A stretch of DNA of 56,217 nt from Ralstonia sp. ASV6. Lineage in GTDB: Bacteria; Pseudomonadota; Gammaproteobacteria; Burkholderiales; Burkholderiaceae. Each line of letters begins with the position of its first letter. Within the stretch, counting starts at the first letter, position 1. Under the pieces are notes generated by a model that ran no database searches, was not told the DNA's origin, and saw only the letters and a list, made by a program, of their open reading frames with translations. Where the stretch lies: NCBI RefSeq assembly GCF_016429285.1, contig NZ_JAELUI010000012.1, forward strand, positions 1 through 56,217, read 5' to 3'. Below are positions 42,063 to 50,903 of the stretch, in pieces. Position numbers and translations under genes: made by a program.

Positions 42063-42545
42063 ATGCGGAAATCGACGCACTATGGCACCGGCAGCAGTAC
42101 CGACTTCATGCCGGTGTCGTTCTCGTTCGTGGTCGGGTTCAGCAACATCGCCACCGGTGTGGATGCCTCGTTTCAGGAGGTCTCCGGCATGGACCAGGTC
42201 ATGGAGACCGAAGACGTGCAGTGCGGTGGCGAGAATCGCTTCATCTACAAGCTGCCCAAGGGCGTCCGCCAGGAGAAGCTGGTGCTCAAACGCGGCGTGG
42301 CCGACATCCGATCGCCACTGATGCGCTGGTGCAAGGCCGTGATGAGCGGCGGGCTGGCCCAGCCGGTCACGCCGATGGACGTGAGCGTCTATCTGCTGGA
42401 TGAGGAGGGCGACAAGATCCGTGGCTGGACGTTCCAGTCGGCGTATCCGGTGCGCTGGGGCGTCGACGAGTTCAACGCGACGAAGAACAACGTGGTAATC
42501 GAGACGATCGAGATGGCCTATCTCAACTGCGTCCGGGAGCTGTGA
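42063..42545 (+). CDS. eCIS tube/initiator protein, Pvc5-like (gp19 family)
   Basis: A 160-aa second tube protein, related to but distinct from the previous one. It has FSFVVGFSNIATGVDASFQEVSGMDQVMETEDVQCGGENRFIYKLPKGVRQEKLVLKRG and ends ATKNNVVIETIEMAYLNCVREL. In PVC the Pvc5 protein links the tube to the spike hub. ATG 42063 is 23 bases after the first tube gene's stop. The start is supported by the family; longer in-frame starts upstream overlap the first tube gene. Confidence 0.92.
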   Translation: MRKSTHYGTGSSTDFMPVSFSFVVGFSNIATGVDASFQEVSGMDQVMETEDVQCGGENRFIYKLPKGVRQEKLVLKRGVADIRSPLMRWCKAVMSGGLAQPVTPMDVSVYLLDEEGDKIRGWTFQSAYPVRWGVDEFNATKNNVVIETIEMAYLNCVREL

Positions 42546-42548
42546 GCG

Positions 42549-42734
42549 ATGACGATCGAAGTCCGCCAGATGGTGATCCGCTCGGAGTTGGACGGGGCCC
42601 AGAGCAAGGACCAGCAAACGCCGAAACAGGAGTCTTGCTGCGTTGACGACGAGAAGGCGGCCGCCGGCCACCGTGCGCAGCGCGCGCAGCTGCGGCAACT
42701 GCACGCGCAGCTCGATCGGCTTCGGGAGCGCTAG
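42549..42734 (+). CDS. DUF5908 small eCIS protein (Pvc6-like)
   Basis: A 61-aa protein starting MTIEVRQMVIRSELD, the hallmark beginning of DUF5908 proteins found between the tube and LysM genes of eCIS loci. The middle has a Cys pair (SCCVDD) and the C-terminus is an Arg/Gln/Leu helix (RAQLRQLHAQLDRLRER). It starts 3 bases after the second tube gene and its stop abuts the next ATG directly. Its role in the particle is uncertain. Confidence 0.85.
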   Translation: MTIEVRQMVIRSELDGAQSKDQQTPKQESCCVDDEKAAAGHRAQRAQLRQLHAQLDRLRER

Positions 42735-43424
42735 ATGCCGCTGTCTGGCGCCGACCTCACGCCCCTGAAGATATCTGCCTGCCAGGACGAGAAAGGGCGC
42801 ATTTCGCCCGTTCCTGGTAAGTCGATCTCGTTGCAGATCAACCCGTCGCAGTTCAAGCATGAGCGCAGCACGTGCTTCACGCAGGAGAAGCCACTGGGTG
42901 ACACCGGCTCGGGCCGCCAGTACAGCCACATGCAGCCGGGCAAGCTGTCCTTCTCGGCCATATTCGACGGCACGGGTGTGATCCCGCGCCCGACCGGTGT
43001 GCCACAGCAGGAGGTGGAGGAGCAGTTGGCGTCGTTGGCCAAGGTCATCTACGAGTACAAGGGCGTATCGCACCAACCGAGCATCGTGCAGATCCTCTGG
43101 GGTCAGCTCATCTTCACTGGACGCCTGACGAGCTTCACAACCGACTACACGCTGTTCCGCCCGAGCGGCATTCCGTTGCGCGCCACCGCTGCGCTCGCCT
43201 TTGATTCGTACCGGAGCAGCAAGGAGGCCCAGCTGGAGGCGGACGCCAGCTCGCCCGACCTGAGCCACGTCGTGACGGTGCGCGCCGGCGACACGCTGCC
43301 GCTGCTCTGCGAGCAGATCTACGGTGACGGCCGCTATTACGCCGAGGTCGCGCGCTTCAACGGCTTGCGCCACTTCCGCGCGTTGCCGCCGGGCATGGTG
43401 TTGCACTTTCCGCCGCTGGAGTAG
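42735..43424 (+). CDS. eCIS baseplate hub protein with C-terminal LysM (Pvc7-like)
   Basis: A 229-aa protein. The N-terminal two thirds (KISACQDEKGRISPVPGKSISLQINPSQFKHERS, and WGQLIFTGRLTSFTTDYTLFRPSGIPLRATAALAF) match the conserved eCIS hub domain. The C-terminal LysM lies at about 175-225: VVTVRAGDTLPLLCEQIYGD, then ARFNGLRHFRALPPGMVLHFP. LysM in this protein is thought to bridge tube and spike rather than bind peptidoglycan, although the fold could do so. Starts right at the end of DUF5908. Confidence 0.92.
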   Translation: MPLSGADLTPLKISACQDEKGRISPVPGKSISLQINPSQFKHERSTCFTQEKPLGDTGSGRQYSHMQPGKLSFSAIFDGTGVIPRPTGVPQQEVEEQLASLAKVIYEYKGVSHQPSIVQILWGQLIFTGRLTSFTTDYTLFRPSGIPLRATAALAFDSYRSSKEAQLEADASSPDLSHVVTVRAGDTLPLLCEQIYGDGRYYAEVARFNGLRHFRALPPGMVLHFPPLE

Positions 43425-43427
43425 CCC

Positions 43428-45215
43428 ATGGCAACGTCACCAACGGTCGACACCGATGGCGTACTGAACGTCACCGTCAACAGCAACGGCAAAGTCCTGA
43501 AGAACCTGCCGCTGATGACGGTGACCGTGCGCCGGGCCTTCAACCGCATTCCGTGGGCCGAACTGGTGATCCAGGACGGCGACATGACCACCGGCAAGTT
43601 TGAGTATGCGGACACGTCGGCCTTTGAGCCAGGCGCTGTTGTCACCATCTCGGCCGGCTTTGGCAGCGATTCGGCGCAGCTCTTCAGCGGCATCGTCGTG
43701 CGCTACGGCATCAGGATCGAGGGGCAGAATGAATCGCGCCTCGTCGTTGAGTGCCGCGACAAGACCACCCGGATGACCATCGGCCGCAACAACGCCAACT
43801 ACGTCCAGCAGAAGGACAGCGACATCCTGTCGGCGCTGATTGGCACGCATGGGCTGACGGCAAACGTGGCGAGCACGACGCAGCAGCACGACGAGCTTGT
43901 GCAGTACTACTGCAGCGATTGGGATTTCCTGCTCGCGCGCGCCGAGGTCAACGGCATGCTCGTCAATGTGGATGCGGGCACCGTGAACGTGCAATCGCCA
44001 ACGGCGGATGGCGATGCCGTGGTGACGGTCACCTGGGGCAGCAATCTGTACGAATTCGACGCAGAGATCGACGCGCGCCAGCAGTTCAAGTCGGCGCAGG
44101 CCGTGGCGTGGGATCCCGCACAGCAGCAGGTTGTGGTGGGTGAGGCTGCGGCGCCGGGCACGCTCAATGCGCAAGGCAACCTGAAGCCGGCGGCGCTGGC
44201 GGCTGTGGCAGGCCCAGATGTAATGCGGTTGCAGACGGCCACCACGCAGGAACAGTCCACGTTGACCACCTGGGCAAAGGCCTTGCAGTTGAAAGCGACG
44301 CTGGCACGCATTCGCGGCCGGTTGCGCTGCCAGGGCAACGCCCTTGTGGTGCCGGGCGCGCTGGTTGCGGCCAGCGGGGTGGGCTTACGTTTTCAGGGCA
44401 ACGTGTTCGTCAGCGCCGTTGAGCATACGATGGCCGGCGGCCAGTGGTTTGCCGATGTCGAATTCGGGCTGGACCCGCGCTGGCACATGATGCGCGACGA
44501 CGTGGCGGCACCGCTGGCGTCTGGTCTTCTGCCCGGCGTGGGCGGGCTGCAGATCGGCGTTGTGAAGAAGCTCGACGGCGATCCACAGAACGCGCAGCGT
44601 ATCCAGGTGGCACTGCCGGTGATGCAGGCGCAGACCGAGGGCCTCTGGGCACGGCTCGTGCAGGGCTACGCGTCCAATACCTTCGGCATGTTCTTCCTTC
44701 CCGAAGTGGGCGATGAGGTCATCGTTGGCTACCTGAACGACGATCCCAGCCACCCGGTCGTGCTTGGCTCGCTCTATAGCGCCGGGCACACACCGCCTTA
44801 CGCGATTGCGGCGGAGAACGACACCAAGGCGATTGTCACGCGGGCACAACACAAGATCGAGTTCAACGAGAAAGACAAGATCGTGACCATCACCACACCC
44901 GGCAACAACAAGGTGGTGCTCGACGACAAAGACAAGTCGATCCTCGTCCAGGACCAGAACGGCAACAGCATGAAGTTGTCGGGCAGCGGCATCGCACTCG
45001 ACAGCCCCTACGACATCACGGCCAACGCGAAGGGAAACATCCAGCTCAAGGCCGCGGCGTCGATCGAAATCTCTGCGCAGGTCGACATCAAGGCCAGCGC
45101 CATCAACATTGGCTGCGAGGCCCAGGCCGGCTTTACCGGCAAGGGTGCCGCCACTGCCGAGCTGTCTGCGTCCGGGCAGACGACGGTCCGGGGCGGTGTG
45201 GTCATGATCAACTAG
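43428..45215 (+). CDS. eCIS central spike protein, VgrG/gpD-like (Pvc8-like)
   Basis: A 595-aa spike. Residues about 1-355 are gp27-like (hub) sequence with VTVRRAFNRIPWAELVIQDGD, SAGFGSDSAQLFSGIVVRYGI and YYCSDWDFLLARAEVNGM; 375-460 is the gp5-type OB-fold (QIGVVKKLDGDPQNAQRIQVALP, GDEVIVGYLNDDPSHPVVLGSLY); the rest is a repetitive, Asp/Lys/Ile-rich beta-prism with DKIVTITTPGNNKVVLDDKDKSIL. No catalytic extension is seen at the C-terminus. It forms the trimer under the tube, tipped by the PAAR protein next door. ATG 43428 is 3 bases after the LysM stop. Confidence 0.93.
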   Translation: MATSPTVDTDGVLNVTVNSNGKVLKNLPLMTVTVRRAFNRIPWAELVIQDGDMTTGKFEYADTSAFEPGAVVTISAGFGSDSAQLFSGIVVRYGIRIEGQNESRLVVECRDKTTRMTIGRNNANYVQQKDSDILSALIGTHGLTANVASTTQQHDELVQYYCSDWDFLLARAEVNGMLVNVDAGTVNVQSPTADGDAVVTVTWGSNLYEFDAEIDARQQFKSAQAVAWDPAQQQVVVGEAAAPGTLNAQGNLKPAALAAVAGPDVMRLQTATTQEQSTLTTWAKALQLKATLARIRGRLRCQGNALVVPGALVAASGVGLRFQGNVFVSAVEHTMAGGQWFADVEFGLDPRWHMMRDDVAAPLASGLLPGVGGLQIGVVKKLDGDPQNAQRIQVALPVMQAQTEGLWARLVQGYASNTFGMFFLPEVGDEVIVGYLNDDPSHPVVLGSLYSAGHTPPYAIAAENDTKAIVTRAQHKIEFNEKDKIVTITTPGNNKVVLDDKDKSILVQDQNGNSMKLSGSGIALDSPYDITANAKGNIQLKAAASIEISAQVDIKASAINIGCEAQAGFTGKGAATAELSASGQTTVRGGVVMIN

Positions 45216-45224
45216 ATCAACTAG
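45207..45224 (+). repeat. 9-bp tandem duplication spanning the spike stop codon
   Basis: ATCAACTAG occurs twice, at 45207-45215 and 45216-45224; the first copy carries the stop TAG. The duplication leaves the protein unchanged and puts a second in-frame TAG behind the first. It looks like a small replication-slippage event. Confidence 0.9.
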
Positions 45225-45236
45225 GAGTGCCATTCG

Positions 45237-45536
45237 ATGCCCCCCGCTGCGCGCTTGACTGACATGCACACGTGCCCGATGCAGACACCAGGGTTGCCGC
45301 CTGTGCCGCACGTTGGTGGTCCGGTGGTGGGCCCCGGCGTGCCTACCGTGCTGATTGGCAGCCTGCCCGCAGCCGTGGTCGGTGATAACGCGGTCTGCGT
45401 CGGGCCGCCCGACGTGATCGTGCAGGGCTCCAGCACGGTGCTGATCGGTGGTCGACCAGCCGCACGCGTGGGCGATGCCACCGCGCACGGCGGTAGCGTG
45501 GTCATGGGCCTGCCCACGGTATTGATCGGGGGATGA
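45237..45536 (+). CDS. PAAR-domain spike tip protein (Pvc10-like)
   Basis: A 99-aa PAAR protein: MPPAARLTDMHTCPMQTPG start, then repeated GxPxVLIGG-type hairpins (VPTVLIGSLPAAVVGDNAVCVGPPDVIVQGSSTVLIGGRPAARVGD and LPTVLIGG) that fold into the sharp cone capping a VgrG-like spike. His/Cys residues near the N-terminus likely bind Zn. It ends overlapping the gp25 gene by 4 bases (ATGA). No C-terminal toxin domain is present, so cargo probably travels inside the tube. Confidence 0.93.
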   Translation: MPPAARLTDMHTCPMQTPGLPPVPHVGGPVVGPGVPTVLIGSLPAAVVGDNAVCVGPPDVIVQGSSTVLIGGRPAARVGDATAHGGSVVMGLPTVLIGG

Positions 45537-45958
45537 CGATGCGTTCCAGCCCGTTCCTTGGCCGCGGCTGGCAGTTTCCGCTGCGCTTCGACCCGCGCAG
45601 TGGGCAGACCGGCATGGTGGCCGGCGTGGAAGACATCGAAGAGAGCCTACGCATCCTGTTTGGCACCAACCCCGGCGAGCGCGTGATGTTGCCGGCCTAC
45701 GGATGTCCCCTGCGCCGTGTCGTGTTCGATACGCTCTCCGAGAGCACGGTGACTGAACTCAAGGAGATGATCCGCAAGGCGATCTTGTTTTTCGAGCCGC
45801 GCATCCTGGTCGAGCGTATCGACACGGCGTTGATTGATCCCCTTGAGGGCCGTCTCGACATCCGGATCGACTACATCGTGCGGACCACCAATACGCGCCA
45901 CAACCTCGTCTATCCCCTCTACCTCGACCAGGCCACCCAGCCGGTTGACGGCTACTGA
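45533..45958 (+). CDS. gp25-like baseplate wedge protein (Pvc9-like)
   Basis: A 141-aa protein with the gp25/lysozyme-like domain of contractile-tail baseplates: WQFPLRFDPRSGQTGMVAGVEDIEESLRILFGTNPGERVMLPAYGCPLRRVVFD, the conserved core in eCIS and phage. The following helix LKEMIRKAILFFEPRILVERI is typical of the Pvc9 subgroup. ATG 45533 is coupled to the PAAR stop. It anchors sheath to baseplate; no lysozyme activity is expected. Confidence 0.93.
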   Translation: MTMRSSPFLGRGWQFPLRFDPRSGQTGMVAGVEDIEESLRILFGTNPGERVMLPAYGCPLRRVVFDTLSESTVTELKEMIRKAILFFEPRILVERIDTALIDPLEGRLDIRIDYIVRTTNTRHNLVYPLYLDQATQPVDGY

Positions 45959-45972
45959 GCAAACGGGGCGGC

Positions 45973-48900
45973 ATGGGATACGGTACGCGACAAGACCAGC
46001 GGTTGGCCGATGCACTGCGGCCCGGCTATGTGCTGCCGGACGAACTGAGTCTTGCGCAGCGGTTGGCGCTGACACTGGCGCAGGCGGGCGACCTGCGCTT
46101 CAGCGAAGGCGGTGAGCAGGGCACAGGCGGCCACTGGGACAACGTGCTGCGTCGCGACGAGGCCATCGTGCTGGCCGAGCTTGCCGCGTTTCCGCTGGAA
46201 CGGCTGCAGCAGGAGTTTCTCGCCGCGCTCGAGCGCGAAGGTGAGGCCGCGCTGTGGCAACGGGTCTGGCGGCTCGTGCGCAGTTTTGACGGGTGGTGCC
46301 AGCAACTGAGCGACGCGGGGCCGGAGGCTGCGCGCGCGTTGGGCCAGGCGTTGCTCACGCAACTGGAGCAAGGGCTGGCAGGGATGCTTGCACCCGGTGT
46401 ACGCGCGTTCGGCCATGGCGGCGGTACGCTGCATCCAGCCTGGGCCCGGTACACACCGCAAGCGGCCGGCACGCAGGATTTGCCGCTCGGCAACGCGCCA
46501 GTGCGCCGCCAATGGTTGCGGCGCAGCTGGCTTGCGCTGACGTTGGCGATCGAGAAGCTGCAGCCGCTGGCGAGGGCGGCGCTCGACGAGAGTCTGAAAA
46601 GCGGTCGTCATGATCCGGCGATGGGTCTGTTGCTGGCGGCGCATGCGCTGGTCCAGTACAGTCGTGCGCCGCTCAACCGCTTTCCCGAGCGGCTGATCGA
46701 CTTCTACTATCGTGATGTGCTGCGGCTGCAGCCGCGCGCCGCATCGCCCGATCGCGTGTTCCTTCTGCTGGAGCGTGAGCCGCGCTTTGACGGGGCGGTG
46801 CAGATCGAGACGGGCACGCAGTTTGTCGGCGGTAAGGATGTCGCAGGCCGTCCGATCGCGTTTGCGGCGGACGGCCCGCTGGAAGTGACCGACACGCGCG
46901 TGGCGGCGCTCTATACGCTGCGCGTGGAGCGCAATCCGCTGATCTCGCCCGAGCGCGAGTTTGAGTACGCGACAAGCGTGAAGGTCGAGAAGCTGCCGCT
47001 GCAAGCGCCGGAAGCCGCCTATGCGGCGCGCCCCGCATGGTGGCCGCTGCTTGGTGGCCGCGCGCGCGGATCGGCCTCGCATGCGCAGGATGCCCAACTT
47101 GGCATCGCGCTGGCCTCACCGCTGCTGCGGCTGAAGGAGGGGCGGCGCGAGGTGCGCATCCGCATGCAGTTCGCGCACCCATCCGACGACGATGGCTGGC
47201 TGCAGAACGCGCTGCGTGCGCCAGCCAGTGCGCGCACGCCGGAGTGGCTGGCGCAGGTCTATGCGCGCTACGCGGCATTCGAAGCGCAGCACTTCCCGCC
47301 GCGCCCGCGCTCAGGGTCGGTTGCGTCGGCGCCCGATGCCGCTGCGCTGGCGCAGGCCGCATGGCAGCGTTCCCCCGAGTTCGAGGCCGATGTGCAGTTG
47401 AGCTTCCTGCTGGCGGCCTGCCTTGCCTGCGACAACGCCGCTGTGTTTGCTGAACGCCTGGGTCGCCTGTTCGCGGTTTGGTTGGTGGCGGGCGAGGAAG
47501 CACTGCGCGCGGTGGATATTGCTGCGCTGCGCGCGCATGCGGCCACATTGCCCGGACAAGGCGCCGGCCGCCGGGTCGAGATCGACGACCCGCTGGTACT
47601 GATCTATCCGCCACGCAATCATGACGAGGCGGCGGCGCTGCCGGATCGTGCGTTGATCTTCGGGCGTGTCTTCGCGGGTGTGTGGGAGGCGCGGCTTAGC
47701 ACGCAGGAGGGTTGGCTGACGGTCGACAAGGTGTTCATATGCCGGCGGTCGCCAGCCGGCGGCACATCACCGCGCGGCGGCGGCATCGAGTTGGTCGTGA
47801 GGCTGGGGCCGGAAGAGCCCGCCGTGGTGCCGTGCGACGCCGCGGTGCACGGCGCGCAATGGCCCGCGCAGGCCGTGCTGCAGTTGGGGCTGCGGACGCA
47901 GACGCGCATGTATGCCTACAGCATGCTGCAGCAGTACCCACTGCTGGAGATCAATCTCTCGGTTTTCGTGCATGACCTGCGCGACGTGGTGCTCTACAAC
48001 CAGCTTGGCCGTCTTGATCCGTCCCGGCCGTTCCAACCGTTCGGCCCGATGCCGTCAACGGGAAGCTACCTGATCCTCGGCAGCCCGGAGTTGGCCTGCA
48101 AGCCGCTGACAGCGCTGCAGGCGCGCCTGCGTTGGGCTGGCCTGCCGACGCGGCCCGGCGGTTTCACGACGCACTACGCGGGCTACCCGGGTGACTGGCA
48201 CACAGGCGCATTCCGGTTGCGCGCCCAGGTGCTGGTGGATGGTCAATGGCAGGCGGGCGAGGGCGAGCCTTTGCCGCTGTTCGCGGGCACGGACAACGAC
48301 ATGCATATTGCGGCCGGCCAGCGCCTGCGGTTTCCGGCGACGGAACTGCGCCGCCTGCATCGCGCAACGCCGCCGCGCCCGTCCGGTCGGCCTTTCGTGT
48401 TTGGACTGAGCACGCGCAACGGATTCTTCCGTTTCGACCTGGCCGAGCCGGAAGGCGCCTTTGGCCACGCAGCGTATCCGACGCTGCTTGCCGCCGCGCT
48501 GACCCGCAACGCGCGGCTCAAGCGTGCCGGTGCTTTGCCGCGCGAGCCCTATACCCCGACGCTGGAAAGCCTGACGGTGAACTACCAGGCCACTCAGGAT
48601 CTGTTGCTGACGGGCGACGGCGCGTCCGGCGCCGACGGCCTGCGCCAGGGTGTGTATCACCTGAATGCGTTCGGTGTGTTGCCGGTGCAGCGCAATCGTG
48701 TCGGCCAGCACCCGACGCTGCTGCCGCGCCATCCGAACGATGGCTGTCTGTATATCGGCCTGTCCGGCGGCGATCCACAGGGCGCGCTGAACCTGTTCTT
48801 CCACCTGCGAAAGGAAGAGGCTGCTGAGCGCTGGATCGACGCGCCGCCGGTGCTGCATTGGTCCGTCTGGCGTGAAGACGGCTGGCGGCAATTGGAGCCG

Positions 48901-50073
48901 CACCAGCAACTGGCCGACAGCACGCAGGGGCTGCTGCGCTCGGGCATCGTGCAACTGAATCTGCCGGCCGGCATGCGCACCGAACGCGGCGCGCTTCCGG
49001 AGCCTGCGTACTGGCTGCGCCTGTCTGCCGACTGGGGCTTTGCGCAGTTAGCCGGGCTCTACGGCGTGCACGCAAATGCGATCAGTGCCACGCGCTGCCT
49101 GCAGGCAGCGGCTGGTGGCAACGAAGCCGGCAACGAAGCGATGAGCGAGCCGCTGCCGCCCGGCGTGATTCAGGCGCCGGCGCGGAGCGTGCCGGGGCTG
49201 CGCCGCGTGCTGCAGGTGGGGCCGTCCGAAGGTGGCCGCCCCGCCGACCCGCCCGAGGCGCTGCGCCTGCGCGGCGCCGAACGGCTGCGCCACAAAGCGC
49301 GTGCCATCACCACGTGGGACTACGAACGCCTGCTGCTTGATGCCTTCCCGGCCGTCTACAAAGTCAAGTGCTTTGCACACCATCAGGCCACACTCGGTGA
49401 CGGCAACGGCCTGCAGCACCGGAGGCTTGCCAGCTTGCCGGGCCACGTGCTGCTGGTGGTCGTGCCGTATCCGCACGCGGGGGAACTGTTCAGCAGTACC
49501 GAGGGGCCACGCCTGGATGCCGCTTCGCTTGACGCCATGCGGCGTTACATCCAGGCCTGCGCGCCGCCGGGCGCAAGCGTGCTGGTGCGCAACGCGGCGT
49601 ATGAGCGCGTGCAGGTGCGCTGTTCGCTGCAGCTTGCTACAGGCAGCCACCCGGGGGCGACGCTGCGACGGCTCAATCAGGCGCTCGTCGAGTACCTGTC
49701 GCCGTGGCACACCACGGGTCTGGGCGCGGATTTCAACTGGAGGGTACGCGGCGACGCGCTGGAGGCCTTTCTACGTGCCCAGCCCAGCGTGACGGCTGTC
49801 GGGCGGCTATCGCTGCTGCACATCATTCGCAACGACCAGCAGTTCTATGCACTGCACGACACGGCGATGCGTGCCAATGGTGCGGGATCGGAAATGGTGC
49901 TGCCGGCACAGCCGTGGAGCCTGGTGCTACCGACGCGCCAGCACCTGCTTGAGTTGCAGGACGATTCGCGCATCCTCGCCCCTGTGACGACTGGCATCGA
50001 CCGGCTCGAGGTGGGCGGGACTTTCATTGTGGGCCGGCCGCAGCCGGACAAACCTGCTGCAGGAACGAGATGA
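45973..50073 (+). CDS. Giant baseplate J-like protein (Pvc11-like)
   Basis: A 1366-aa baseplate component, longer than usual for this family. After a helical N-terminal part (residues about 1-245), YYRDVLRLQPRAASPDRVFLLLEREPRFDGAVQIETGTQF marks the baseplate-J start, and QVGPSEGGRPADPPEALRLRGAERLRHKARAITTWDYERLLLDAFPAVYKVKC (about 1076-1130) the conserved core typical of eCIS. Between them (about 250-1070) lies a long insertion rich in beta-strand, including LINQLGRLDPSRPFQPFGP-like segments. It would form the wedge ring of the baseplate. ATG 45973 follows GGGGCGGC; the stop overlaps the next ATG. Confidence 0.88.
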   Translation: MGYGTRQDQRLADALRPGYVLPDELSLAQRLALTLAQAGDLRFSEGGEQGTGGHWDNVLRRDEAIVLAELAAFPLERLQQEFLAALEREGEAALWQRVWRLVRSFDGWCQQLSDAGPEAARALGQALLTQLEQGLAGMLAPGVRAFGHGGGTLHPAWARYTPQAAGTQDLPLGNAPVRRQWLRRSWLALTLAIEKLQPLARAALDESLKSGRHDPAMGLLLAAHALVQYSRAPLNRFPERLIDFYYRDVLRLQPRAASPDRVFLLLEREPRFDGAVQIETGTQFVGGKDVAGRPIAFAADGPLEVTDTRVAALYTLRVERNPLISPEREFEYATSVKVEKLPLQAPEAAYAARPAWWPLLGGRARGSASHAQDAQLGIALASPLLRLKEGRREVRIRMQFAHPSDDDGWLQNALRAPASARTPEWLAQVYARYAAFEAQHFPPRPRSGSVASAPDAAALAQAAWQRSPEFEADVQLSFLLAACLACDNAAVFAERLGRLFAVWLVAGEEALRAVDIAALRAHAATLPGQGAGRRVEIDDPLVLIYPPRNHDEAAALPDRALIFGRVFAGVWEARLSTQEGWLTVDKVFICRRSPAGGTSPRGGGIELVVRLGPEEPAVVPCDAAVHGAQWPAQAVLQLGLRTQTRMYAYSMLQQYPLLEINLSVFVHDLRDVVLYNQLGRLDPSRPFQPFGPMPSTGSYLILGSPELACKPLTALQARLRWAGLPTRPGGFTTHYAGYPGDWHTGAFRLRAQVLVDGQWQAGEGEPLPLFAGTDNDMHIAAGQRLRFPATELRRLHRATPPRPSGRPFVFGLSTRNGFFRFDLAEPEGAFGHAAYPTLLAAALTRNARLKRAGALPREPYTPTLESLTVNYQATQDLLLTGDGASGADGLRQGVYHLNAFGVLPVQRNRVGQHPTLLPRHPNDGCLYIGLSGGDPQGALNLFFHLRKEEAAERWIDAPPVLHWSVWREDGWRQLEPHQQLADSTQGLLRSGIVQLNLPAGMRTERGALPEPAYWLRLSADWGFAQLAGLYGVHANAISATRCLQAAAGGNEAGNEAMSEPLPPGVIQAPARSVPGLRRVLQVGPSEGGRPADPPEALRLRGAERLRHKARAITTWDYERLLLDAFPAVYKVKCFAHHQATLGDGNGLQHRRLASLPGHVLLVVVPYPHAGELFSSTEGPRLDAASLDAMRRYIQACAPPGASVLVRNAAYERVQVRCSLQLATGSHPGATLRRLNQALVEYLSPWHTTGLGADFNWRVRGDALEAFLRAQPSVTAVGRLSLLHIIRNDQQFYALHDTAMRANGAGSEMVLPAQPWSLVLPTRQHLLELQDDSRILAPVTTGIDRLEVGGTFIVGRPQPDKPAAGTR

Positions 50074-50903
50074 CGAGCCGGAGCCGAGAATCCCTCAAGC
50101 GCTACTTCCGCGATGGCGCGCTGCCCAATGAGGACCATTTCGCCGACCTGATCGACTCGATGCTCAACATGAGCGACGAGGGCTTTCGCAAGACGGTCGA
50201 GCATGGCTTCGAGGTGTACTCGCCGCAGGGGCACGATGCGCTGGTCAGCTTTTTCCGCGAGCAGGAGCCTGAGACACCGGCTTGGCATTTCGAGCTCGGC
50301 GGCGCCCGCGATGCGCTGCTGGTGCACGGCCGCACACCACCCAGTGATGCAGCGCAGCCTGGCGCGCCATCGGGTGCGAACACCGGGAGCGCTGCGCCTG
50401 CGTTGCTATGCCTGGACCAGGAGCGCCGCGTTGGCATCGGCACCGAGTCGCCGCGGGTGGCGTTGGATGTGGCCGGCGTAGTGCGCAGCAGCGGGCGGCA
50501 GGGGGCCCATGCACGTGCAGTGGAAGTGCCGCTACTCGCCAACGGCAAGTGGCAGGACCTGACGGACGCGCTGGAAGGTTGTCAGGCCTTCGAGGTCGTG
50601 GCGGGCGCTGGCCACCGTGGGGAAGGACGTTTTGGGCTGATGCATGCCATCGCAGTCAACACCTACAACCCGACACTCGGGCTCCTGAACCTGTTCAACC
50701 GCAAACGCGGCATCCGGGCCACGCACGGCTACTACAGCCGGCGCTGCGACCGCCTGCTGCTGCGCTGGGATGGCACCAGCGGGCGCAATGCCAGCTATCG
50801 CCTGCAAATCCGCACCGGCTGTGACTTTGGTACCGGCGTGCGCATCCAGGCGCAGTTGACGCAGTTGTGGTTCGATCCCCACATGAGTGAGGGGCAGCCA
50901 TGA
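50070..50903 (+). CDS. eCIS fibre-like / baseplate-associated protein
   Basis: A 277-aa protein, ATGA-coupled to the baseplate-J gene. It opens SRESLKRYFRDGALPNEDHFADLIDSMLNMSDEGF, a start shared by many eCIS-associated proteins, then has WHFELGGARDALLVHG and QERRVGIGTESPRVALDVAGVVRSSGRQG, the beta-strand hairpin repeat seen in phage tail fibres. The C-terminal half (about 160-275), with LGLLNLFNRKRGIRATHGYYSRRCDRLLLRW, looks like a receptor-binding or attachment domain. The call as fibre-like is from pattern; target unknown. Confidence 0.75.
   Translation: MTSRSRESLKRYFRDGALPNEDHFADLIDSMLNMSDEGFRKTVEHGFEVYSPQGHDALVSFFREQEPETPAWHFELGGARDALLVHGRTPPSDAAQPGAPSGANTGSAAPALLCLDQERRVGIGTESPRVALDVAGVVRSSGRQGAHARAVEVPLLANGKWQDLTDALEGCQAFEVVAGAGHRGEGRFGLMHAIAVNTYNPTLGLLNLFNRKRGIRATHGYYSRRCDRLLLRWDGTSGRNASYRLQIRTGCDFGTGVRIQAQLTQLWFDPHMSEGQP

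Noticed and set aside
41073-43406. 777-codon open frame on the minus strand across the sheath, tube and LysM genes
   Set aside because: It is the antisense shadow of strongly GC-biased genes; the plus-strand proteins match named families and the minus frame has no recognisable domain.
39960-45536. Type VI secretion system
   Set aside because: Although spike, PAAR and gp25 proteins occur in T6SS, there is one phage-type sheath instead of TssB/TssC, no TssJLM membrane complex, and the DUF4255, DUF5908, LysM and CIS_TMP markers belong to eCIS.
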